Positions 24,001-36,000 of a DNA stretch of 64,000 bases are shown here, piece by piece. Both the position numbers and the translations under genes were made by a program. The notes below the pieces were generated by a model. The model made no database searches and had not been told where the DNA came from. It worked only from the letters and a program-made list of their open reading frames with translations. The stretch spans positions 34,086,335 through 34,150,334 of the forward strand of contig NC_088788.1 of assembly GCF_949628265.1 (NCBI RefSeq). The letters are read 5' to 3'. Position 1 is the stretch's first letter; each line of letters begins with the position of its first letter. The stretch comes from Cloeon dipterum (taxonomy: Eukaryota; Arthropoda; Insecta; Ephemeroptera; Baetidae).

Positions 24001-27000
24001 TGCTCTGATTGCCATTTTCAAGGAATATTAACGGCTGAATTATTTTAAATGTTCATTACTTTTCTTCTCAAATTGTTGACTTATAGAGCCACCAAATAAA
24101 TTCCCAAAGTGTTTAATAATATCACCTTTCCCAAAAGGTTTTATAACAGGACACAAGACTTATGGAGCAGATCAATTAAGTTGCATTTGAATTCGCCATC
24201 TTCCTAAAATGGTCTTTGGAGAAACCCAAACGTGGAATGCGAAGCAAAAGGAAGCAAACGCGTTTGTGTCAGATTGAATTAGAATTCATTAGCTCGGCGG
24301 TGTGGAAGAAGCCGAAAAAATTCACGCGTGGAGATGTGGCGGCCATTCAGATTAGTGTCGTTGACTTTGCGCGGGCCTCGGGCTATAACACTACAACGTA
24401 CACGGGGCATCACGCAGCATTTACGAAGTAGAGAATGAGCAGAAACCGGCCGCGGCCGAAGCCACTTACGTAGGCGAGTCATAGCCTCCTCGGAGAAGTT
24501 CTTGGTCACGTTGTCGGTGTCGGGAATGAAGTAGTCGATGTTCATGCAGTGCGTCTCCACGGGGCTGAGGTACGTCTCAACTGCAACAAAGAAAACAACA
24601 GAGGTCACCACACATGAAATAACGAATGTGGAACACGATAATCACGCTCGAAACAAGAAATACCTTCTGGGAACCGCTGGCTTTTGTTCGTTTAATCAAT
24701 TATAAAAGGAGTATTTTTGTCGAAAGAAGAGTAAAAGCAGTGAGTTTAATATTTCTCTTGGTTGGGAGCTCTACAAATCATCTTTTTACTCTCAGCATCA
24801 ATCATAATTCGACAGAGACGAGGCTCATTTTCCGCGCAAAATTGTTTGTGTGATTGCTCGACTCTGGTATATACAGAAACATAAATTGCTCCGACTATCA
24901 TCATTCCTCTCGGCGCGGACACGAGAGATCAAGGAAACCTTCAATTTTGTATTGAGTCATAGCCTTTTAAATACGTCGATTCGCAATTCGTTCTCTCCGC
25001 ATGTGTCACGCCGCGCCGCCTGTTACTGTGGTGTGTGCTTTGTGACGAATTATGAATTCTGCCCGCGACACTTGGCGCTCAACCCAAAGAGAAACAATGG
25101 ACGCGCCGTAAAGCAATATGGAAACCTTCGAAGAACGTCCACGCATTTCCTATCAATCCCCTTTCTCGATTAGGCAACAAGCAGTGCGCTCGGCCGGCTG
25201 CAAATGGCTTTGCGGCCAAAATGCAGAGGCGGAGACTTCAATGACTGCATTCTCCACGCAGCAGGCAGTATCGGATTCGTAGCAGCGGATGTTTGCCTGC
25301 CTAAACAGTGTATCAGGGAAGAATAACAACGAAAACCATAAATCGCGATGAAAAACAGTGATTTTTTTGTTTCGCAGAGGCTGCATTGTTTCGACCGCGG
25401 GAATGTGCATCTTTGATTAATATTAATTCGGAAAATCCGACTGAGAGCGAAATTTGTGGTCTGTATGATGTGTTGGGCCTTTTGAGAGACCGCTGGCATC
25501 TTGAGAAATTTTCCCAGGAGAACAAAGAAGTGGCACTTATTGGGCAGGCATTTTAGGGTTCGGAGAGACGGCCGCTTATCTTGCTTTTTAATTTGGGAAT
25601 TTGGCCGCATTTCTCATAAAAGTGAAAAGAATTTTAAACACACGATTACATGCATGAAAGCGAGCAGCGAACTGATTTCGTATTCAGAGAGAGGGAATTA
25701 ACCTCTAAAAGGAAAAATAGAAACTGCAGCTGAAAGTGTAATTAATCGCACCTTCTTTAATTAAACTTTAATGCAGAAATCAATGAGGATAATTAAAAAA
25801 AGAAATTTACAAAGAAATAGTCTAGGCTCACATCGGATTTTCCTTCTTTACAGTGGCTTTCTCACTCTCACATGATTTGATTTTCACTTTGAATGTGGTA
25901 CATTCATGTTTTTATGACTGACTTTGAAATAAACACACATTTAATTTATTTAATTAAAATTAAATTTTTTAACTGCTTTAATTTCATGTTATGATAAAAA
26001 AACTCGATTTCCTGCGTTTAACTCAAAAGAACCAGAATTCCGCTTTGTGAACCTAAAATTGAGATGCGTCTTTCATCAGTGAGAGAGCATTAAACTCTTA
26101 GCGTCGAGAGCTTGAGTGACACTATCGCCCTCGAATAATAAAAGCTGATACATTTCACGCTGATTCTTTCAGCGAGACTCAAAGTCGAGGAGCGCACAAT
26201 GAATTAATTCGAAGCGATTTTGCACGCCTTATCTCACGAGGCTCTCGCGAGAAGATCTTTTCCAGCCGACGTGCATGCTGAATGGAACTAAATCACAATC
26301 AAGGGGGATTAGAGCTACTTTTAAAAGATAATTTTAACATGGTCTACGCAAAATTTGACAGCTGAATGGAAATAACGCATCGTCCAGTATAAAATATTCT
26401 GCATGCTCTCGTCCTCCAGAACGAAATTAGATGCATGTTAAAAAAAAGGAAAGAAAGCAGCGAGCAGATGTGAGACGAGAGCATCTCATCCAATTTCATA
26501 TGCTTTCTATTTCACTCTTATTCTAATCATCTCTGCTGTCCACGAGCCGAGCCAAGAGTGAGTGGCTGTTGGACGCGATCCACGCATGCATGCCGAGCGG
26601 GCAGGCGCGGTGTCTCGTCTGGCTAACTAACTAAGGAAGAGAATCCTCATTGCCGGCTGCAAAACACACACACCGAGCTTTCACCCTGCGGTTCTAATGA
26701 GATCCACCACACCAGGCTCGCGTGACGTCACTCGACGTACGAGTTTGAATTGCAAATGCGCTGAGCGTACCACCGCAAATCCGACTTGCAATAAAACTCG
26801 CACTCAAGCGAGATGTGTACACTTGTACCAAGTAGTGCTCTCACTATTTTATATTTGATTACCCAGAGCCATGAGTTACGTGCCGAGAATTAAAGCCAAT
26901 TAGCGGCCGCCTGAATGTAAATATGAGAGCTATTGAGCAACATGACTAAATTAAGACTTTCGGCATCCTGCGCCTTCTACACTTGCGCAAGAGATGAGAT

Positions 27001-30000
27001 GCAGCATCTGTTGATTATAGATTGAAAGGATCCCCAATTAAGATACAAGACTCAACGGATAGAGGAATTTCCAAATTCTAAAAAGAGCGAATAAATCAAA
27101 CTAGGCTTCATTAGTGTTGCTTCCAAGCAGATAATATTAACTTGTAGGTAAAAATAATTCAAGTCTTCTTTGAAAAATTACGGGAAATAGTGATTTGTTA
27201 AATCTGCGAATAATTCAAAGAAAAAATTGTATGTTACAATTTTCATTCAAAATTAGTTCGAAAGCTAAATTTCCCCTTAAATTTCAAAGAATATTGCCTA
27301 AAATATTTTTCAAATGGCAAACTAAAACTCGTGATTGATTTTTCACGAAAAGGAGAATTGCCCTCACATTGGATTGATGAGAGTCAAAGCGCAAAAATGC
27401 CGTGAATGCTTTCTCAGCCCGATTCAACTGGTGCGAATTTTTAGTTTAATTTAATCAAATCATTGATTCAACCGACCACTTTTTTTCTTCTGACAACAAT
27501 GCCAAACGCGGTTCTTTACAATTCCTCCTTAAAAGTCAACGACTAAAATTTCTCGCTTTAAACAAAGTCCGGCAAGGCTTTATTATTTAGTCTAATTCTA
27601 GGAAGAGGTCGTAAAAAACACTCAATTATATTGTTTTAGAAACGTGTACTGCGTAAATAATAAGACGTCCGGGCAAAAGTACAAAAAATAAAGGAACTGC
27701 TGCACTTACAATGAGATGCAGTGAAGCGTGCTCGTATATTCGTTCTGTCCGACGCAAGCAGAGCAGCAGCAGCATAATTCATTAATTTACTTTGCTAAAC
27801 GCGCACCGCGTGGCGAGTGTCGACAGAAAAGGCTGCAGAGTGCGCGCGATGGACGCTTTTTGGTGCTTATCAGACGGTGAAGTGCAATAAACTGCTCAAG
27901 CTCACTCGCGAGCGAAGCAACAGCTTCGCACAGCACTCGTCATCGCGGTTTTCTCACTGCTCTGCCAGCAACTGTATATTTAATTGTGGAGTCCTTCTAT
28001 TCTGCGTTTATTCACACTTTTCCCATTGACATACACCTTGAAGCGGGGCAACTCAATTTTTCTCCCCGGGTCACGCGCTCTGCCATCATTCAATGGGGTG
28101 AACTCATTTTCCTGATTTGCATTTGGGTTTGTTTACAAAATATATAATGCATCCCATCGCACGCGTTTGAATAAATAACATCAAAGTGCGGCCTTGACCA
28201 ATCTGCTGGCGCATAATGTATAATTTTAATGCTGATTGAGAAATTTCCGCTTAGCATAACACATATTTGCTGTCTGCAAGCGAGCAGCTATAAAAAGATA
28301 CCGTTTTTTGCAGAGCCCACGTAACACGCTGTGCGTGCGTGCATTCTCGTGCCTCACCTCCAAGTGTGCAGTGCACGCGTGAAATTATGCTCAAACGCAT
28401 GAAAAACAAAGCCAAAGTTCATTATTTCTAAGGTCTCACCTTCGACGCAATTATTCACGTCATTCATATTTGCTTTTCAAATGTCATTACCGTGTCCAAG
28501 AGCAAACAATCCGACTTCTTTTGGGAAGAGGCGAGCTATAAAAAAGCAGAAGGAAACGGTTAATTAGGGGTGACCCCTAATTTCCAAACCAAATATTGCC
28601 GAGGCTGTTGTTTACTGTCGGATGTCACTCTCATGAATAAAAAAAACAATTTTCTCGCGAAGCAGTCACCTCAATTAGAAACCAGAAGCAGTTAAAAGGC
28701 TTTTACAATCCCGCTGGGATATTGAACTTGCTGGCTGTAAACCAATTACTAGATTAGCTCTCAAATACAGCTATATTTGCAGATTCTTTCGTGCACATGT
28801 TTGAACTTTGCGAGCATTTTCATAACTGCGAATTTCTCCACTTCACATTTTTCCTGAATTGACTGGAATTTTTTCTCAAATAAAGATGTTTCCGCCTACG
28901 CATTAACAAGTAAGCCACACAAGCAAACAATGAAAAGGATTTGCATTTTTTTCTTTATCACTCTGATCACTGGTGTTTGAGCGAGTGCTGCTGTAGTCAT
29001 GCTGGTTGAACACCGCTTTTTACAAACAGTGCAGCAGGAGTTTCTATACATTCAGATGTCTCAAGGTTGGACTGCGGTGATGAAAAAATGCATCACTCTT
29101 CTCAACTCGCTCCTTTATTGACGTCTCACGTCCAAGCATTACCGCACTCTAAAAATTTATCGCCCCAAGAGACACGGTGTTTATTATTATGGCTCTCAGA
29201 AAAAGCGACCCTTTCTGGCGCAGGTAGAAATAAAAATCAAAGGGGGCTGGAAACGGATGAGTAATTTGTGAGGCGTAATCCTCCCCTGAGCCTCTAATGA
29301 CGCAACCTGTCTGCCCCGAATGAATGGCCATGCAGGGTTGTAAAGTTCCATTTTTCAAAGAGAAATCGCGATGGCCGTAGTAAAACGTGCGTCTCCATAG
29401 ATAAAAACACTGACTTGCAATAAAAGTGATTTCTACACTGGTGTGTTTTGGTACAAATACACTCTCTCACGTCTATCTTCCCCACGGAGCACAATAGTCG
29501 CCGCCTGTGTTGCCTGCGACAAGAAAGAAACCTTTTGTGGGACGTGCGCAGCGCTTCATCTTGCCAAGCCAAGCGAAAGACAAGACGACAGCGGAAAACG
29601 TACACATTCATAATCAAAAATCAGTCCACGAATTTCCCTGCATCACAGTGAGAGGCCAAAAACTTTATCACAGCGAGACCGCCCGCATTTTTCCCTCTCT
29701 CACCATCATCATCATCATTTTCACGTGAAACACGTGAAAGTAAAACTAGGATTTCGCCTGCTCTCAAATTATATTAATGGAGCGTTTAATCTCACTCTGC
29801 ACACCAGTGAACACGGCTGACGAATAGAGAGAACCTACGAACGAATATATTCAAGCACCAACAAGAACAAGAGCTTTCTCACGGGGTTTCCCAACAGTGG
29901 CTTGCCACTCGATTCCAAGAGCAAATTAACGCACCAACAATGATTCAAACGAACGATTTTTTGCGCCGACCGCGTTGGTGCAGATGCAGACAAAGAGAAA

Positions 30001-33000
30001 GGACAAAATTTTGATTTCTCATTGATCAATCACTCGTCCTTTCATAATTTGGACGCAGGAACGAGAAGAGGCACCTCCTCATTGTCAGACACGCCAAAAA
30101 AATCGGATCGCCCCATTGTCAATCGCATTCCCCTTTTGGAAATGAGGCTCACTGCACGCGGCCCACTCTTGTGTCGCAATTTAGCACGTGTGTGTGTGCC
30201 GTTCACTCAATGGCCGAGTGTGACTGCACAAAAACGTAATCAACCTGTCTCGTGCGTGTGTCTCGCATGCTGGTATCGGGCAAATGTTTGCTTATTTGCT
30301 TGCTTCTTTCGAGTGAATGGAATGAGGGAGTGGCCCATGTGCCACAAACCCAAGGGTCATGCAGGTCCATCACGAGCGCGCGTTCCAAACGCCGAATCGC
30401 CGCTGCTGCCGGCACTCGAAATGGAGAAATAAGAGGCAGAAATTGCGGCGCCGGCACAATCGTTTAATCAGCTCCACATTTTTCGCCGTTTGATTTCGGC
30501 CATCTTGCCAGCCAGTCGTTATTTATTGCGGACAATAATAATAATCATCGGACGCTGCTCCTCTCACCGAGCCAGCTTTACTTTCACTGCACCAGTTGTG
30601 AATGAAATGTAATATGAGCAGTCCAAAACAAAGGAGAGAAATAAATCGATTAAACGCACGAGTCTGCTGGAAACTGGAAACTCATCGACATTTAAATTTC
30701 ACCTTCGCCAATTACTGGGCGAAAATGGAATAATTAGCGTGGCTGTAGGTGCCGGCTTTTATTGTGTTAGCTGAGAGAGACAATTTTCCAATAAAAAGCA
30801 GAAGCGCTGGTCGAGGATGATTGGAATAATTATTGCGCTGCTCTCTCGCGCGCACCGAGATTTGTCCTACTGACACATGCATCCGATTTCTATTACTCAG
30901 CTTCCTTCTCTGCTTTTTCTGTGCTTTTGCGTTTGGTTCCCAGAAAAGTGCATGCATAAGGCAAACGGTGCCATCTGAGCGAGCTGCCTAGCTGCTGCTC
31001 TCTCCTCAAAACCAAAACCTTTCTGCAAGAAGAGTTTGGTCGCTCGCTTGCTCGCTGCTGCTGCTGCTTCTGCTCGTCTTCTTCGGTGAAGTACAAAACA
31101 GGTTTCCAGCCGCGGCGGCGTCGGTTCTCAAGGCCAGGTTAATTACACGCAGCCGTGCATTTGGGAGCTTTTTTAATAATGACCGTCATATCTGAAAACG
31201 CTGCCGAGATGATGCTTAAAATTTAAAGAGCTCTTGATTATCCGGGGAAAGATGAGCTACTAATTTGAACCAATGTGAATGACTCATTTATAATATGGGA
31301 GAAAATTTGGCAAGAGGCTGCGCTTAGGTTTCTATTTTATTTAATTACAAAACTCGTTTTCTTTATCACAATAAAGATCACCACACGATAAAATTCGAAC
31401 ATTTCGGGGATCTAATTAAAGAACTGGTTTTAAAATACTTTTGTTGAAGTTAAAAATATTTCTGTTGCTTCAAATGCCAAACAAATAAGAGGCAGCAAAT
31501 TAATGCTTTGTGAAGCAACCGCAGCGAGCGGGGCACCCCACACTGTGCGAACGCTTCTTCTGCTAAAATATACATTATCCAAGCGATGAGGCATGCATCT
31601 GACGAAGCCGTAACGGGAATTAATACCCGAGAGCCACATTCTTCCACTGTGTGCGGGTCAAACTCGTCATGAGTAATAAAATCGGAGCCAAATCCGCACG
31701 GATTTCTATTGCATAAGAAACGAACCGCCACAGCCGCAAAACGCTATTATTTTGAGCACGATTGATAACCTTTCCTAGCACTAAAATTATGTAACTGCGG
31801 CGCACAATAATCTCGATCAGTCCTATATAGCAAGAAAAGCATGACTTTGGCTGATAGCATACTGCGAATTTACACATCCTTCGAGTCGGGGGTTAGGCAA
31901 TACCTAAGTATATACTTTCTTTCCTCCTGCTTTAATTTTAATTACGACTGGCTCGCGTACGCATTGTCTTGAAAACTGAATTTCACGCCACATTAATTTT
32001 CGCAACCTTTTCCATGGCGAATGCGCACAATATTAATAAACATGGCGTTCAGCAATCGCCGCTATAGCCTTGACAATTATTTGAGTTACATATTGTTTAG
32101 ATAGTTTTAACTTCGGCCAAAAAATTTATCGACTGGATATTTTGTCAGATTTTTATAAACTGATTAACTTGGTCATGCTGCTGAAATTTCAGATGCAGAT
32201 AACTTGGAATTAATTTGAAATTTCAGCGCAGGCTAACTCTCTCCGAATATTTAAGAGAAATTAAATTAGCGGCTGCTGACAGAAAGCAGTAGTTAGTTTC
32301 GCCTAGTGCTTTATTATTTGTTCAATTCTTTAATAAGCAACTTCTCCTCTGATCTAGATTGCGAGCAGATTGATGATGTACTTTTCCTACAATATCTCAG
32401 GTGAAATGTGTGCTATTACTGCACGCAGCGATGCCTCTCCTTTTTAAATTAGTCAAACAGTCGTGAATTCGTGGCCGGCTGGCTGACCACAGTTGAAAAG
32501 TGCGAATCGAGGCCGTCGCGGTCAATAACAGAGCATCGGCAATCAGGCGCTCGAGGACGTGCTCCGCCAAGAGCGTAATTATTTTTGGTGTCCTTGACCG
32601 TTAAGCTATACAGGAAATGCACCGCTGGTGACAAAATAGTTGTTGTCCTCCGCCCCGGTTACTCACCAGTGGGAGGGCGTTCCTTCGGGTAGCAGATGCG
32701 GAATAGGCCCTTGGTGCGCGTGTAGTAGTAGTACTGCGTGTTCATGCTGTTCACCAGGGCACCCTGTTCGCCCTTCTCGGACGCATATTTCTGCAACAAA
32801 TGAAATAAACTCTGCATCAGAAACTGTTAAGGAATTTGTGGCTGTGCTAAGTTCAACGAGGCCATTTCTGTGACACTTAGAGAGAGAGAGGAAAGGAAAC
32901 TGTTCATTCACAGCATCAGCGGAAATTGTGTGAAATCGCACAACGCAAAAAATGTCTTCTTGTCAAAGAGAAAATAAGTTCGGAAAAAGATAACGAACAA

Positions 33001-36000
33001 AGGAAGGGTTGACAGTGCTGTTTGCCGGAGGTAAAACTCTGCTATAGGGCGTGGGAATGGCATTTGCGATGTTCGCATGTTTTCAAAACAAAAAGCGTCG
33101 TTTGTGTCTCTCGAAACGCTCGGATGCAATTGATCTAATTGTAAAAATCGAGCAGCAATCACATCATCGTGGTCAGCTGTTGCTCAGTGACTTTGTTTAT
33201 TTTCGGTCAAGCATGATTACGAGGCGCAGCAAAAAGTGACACGTCAGATTATCCGCAAAGTTGCACACAGGCGGACCTGAGAAGGCAAAAATTAAGGAAG
33301 CGGTGTTGGCGTAGTTTTTAGTTCAATTTACTATGCTTGGAAAAAGGTGCAAAATTATGCAATGCGTACTTTCTAAAGGCAAATTTATAACATTTTCCCA
33401 TTTAACTATTTTCATTGAGAAAGCTTTCGTGCACTCATAAAAGTGTAATCGCTAATTAAACGTAACACGGCTTTCCTGCATGATGAGCCGACCGGGAGTT
33501 GATTGTTTTTTAACGCGTATGCAAATCCTCCGAAGATAGAGGTCGCGAATTTTGGCGCGTCGGACGCTCTCCGCATGCAAAATGAGCAGCTCGACGAAGA
33601 TTCATGCATGCTCTGGCACACATGCATTCGAAATGAGCCCGAGAAAAATTACACCGCTCATTACGCGGCGATATGTCCTTAATTCCTTTCCGGCGAATTG
33701 CACGGGCAGCAAATCAGCTGCAGAAGTGGCACTTGGGAGAATGCTATGCCTATACAATTAAGTTCAATTTCTTGCTGTGTAAAGTAGGTGTCCGCAAGAT
33801 TTCCCTCGGCGCGTGGAATCGAGTCGCGCGCAGCCACACTTAATCGGTGAATCCGTGCGTGTGCCTGTTTTTTCGCACAAACGTGTGTCTTTCTCACTTG
33901 CTTCGTGGTCTCACTTTCTTTCTTCATGCAATCTCGAGCGAATCAAAAATACTTCTACGGTCCAAGAAAGTGAATTCGTTTCGCCCACACGAGTAAGATA
34001 AAGGAAAATGCGTGTTCTTGACATTTATGTTCTCCATACAAAATTTATGTGATCATTTTCAGACCAAGGTTGGCTCGCTTTTTCGTATGGGATGTTATTA
34101 TTATTTTCTTCGAAGGTAACGAAAGGTGGGCTTTTGAAAATTGCCGCGGGAGCCACCAAATGGGCATGGTTTATTTATTCGCGTGTGTTGGCAAAAGGCG
34201 TGTGTATGTCAAACTTCTTGTAAAACAAAAGCAGTTACAATAAAGGAGCTAACTCGGTGCGTCACAGTTAGGCCACCTACGCGTCGCATGAGAAGAAGTT
34301 CCCAACAGGATCTCACGGGCATGGTTAGCGTTAATTTGCAAATTTCAGATGGGTCAGATAAAGCAGAAATTCTGCAACCTAATGTAAAGACAAATTATAG
34401 TCCTCGTGAGTTTACCGTTTAGTGGAATAAATGATTAAAAAATATTTTAATTGCTAAAAACAAAATGGCTAAGCAAGTCTGTTAGTTAAAGGTGATGCAA
34501 CAACACATCGATGTGGTTCACTTCAAAGACCGTAATATTATTATTTTATAGTGCCGCAATCGCCTCGCTGGATAATAGAAAAGAAATTAGACCGGAGCAA
34601 TTCCAGCGCCAGACTCCACGGCCAATTTCGAATCTCCAGCATCTGTGTGGCGACGAATCACAAAAAGCGCAGAGGAATGCATTTATTTCGGCTGCCTGCC
34701 TGGGAAACCACTCGAGTATGGTTTCTGGCTCTCCGTCAGAAATAGCATCCAAAACACAGTTACTTTTCTCGCCTCAGCTGGTCCCGCGTGGAAATCCACT
34801 CGAAATAATACAAATTACGCAAGTGCGTTAGTTTTAGCGAATTTTTCCCAAGAATTCGCTGCGAACGAAATCGAAACCGCACTTTTCTGCCCACGAATTT
34901 CGAATTAGGACGCGTCAGTCATGCTCAGTAAATATTTAAATTGCTGGCGCTGCGTTAAAAAGTGAAATGCTGGTTTGGCTCTATATCATTACCAACGCAG
35001 GTACATGCACTGGCGGATTTGCCGCAATTAGCATACAATCCGAATGCCAACAAGAGTAGAAATCAACGAATTAGTATTGCGACCAGAATGGTTCCGCGTT
35101 TCGGAATTTTGGCACCGGCAAGTGGCGACGGAGACGAGTTTCATTTTTTCTTCTTTTGCATCACACCTTACCGAGCCAGAGTGCGTGAGTTGAGAGCAAA
35201 TTTACGTAATGTAATGGAAATCGTGGCCCGCAAGGCACGCTGATTCGAGTTTTATCTCGCAGAGAGGTGCAAAAAGATTTACCATAAAAATACCTAAATT
35301 CTACGTACTCTGAAGACGAGAATTTATTTCTTATTGTTGAAGCTCACGCGAGGTTATTGAATCAAAGTATGTTTTGAAAACTTGAGAATAATTGCCAATT
35401 TAAATCCTTTGATAGCAAAAAAACGAAAGAGAATTGTTCTCGGTTTTTATTTCTTTTAGATTGGAATTTTGCAAGCTTACAGTGAGATTTTTTAATAATA
35501 TTTATTTTCATTTTCACTCGTGAGTTCATAATATAAAGCGCTCTATCAACAATGAAATGCTCCAACATTAGCGCCAGTGCAGATGAGATGTTGATTAGGG
35601 AAATATTTCATTGGGAGACGGCCTGTGATTGATGATCATAAAATTACTAGTTCTCCATCGCGAGTCGTCGACTCTTTTTGCTTTTATCAGCGCTCGAGGA
35701 TCTGCGTAATCATTGTTCTGCCGAAAAAATGTCTAACCTTGAACGCTTCAAGTGGCCGGCCATAAATAATGCGCCTCTGGGGCGTAAATTTAAAAATGCT
35801 AATCCATGCGGCATGCTTTAAATTTGAGGGCCAATTTGCTGCTACTGGGATTGCGTAAAATCACCGGGAGGACGCTGCTTCGCACGCGAATCCTGAGGAA
35901 TTTATAATGGCAGGAAAAGAGGGTGCAGTCCTATTGTATGATCTGAACTGTCATTCTTGACAATAATTATTAGCTCATGTTGTTGGTTTGTCCTGCATAT

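Noticed and set aside
30022..30432. 136-codon plus-strand ORF in claudin-like intron 2
   Set aside because: No recognisable domain and no flanking splice logic. Overlapping frames on the other strand are equally open.
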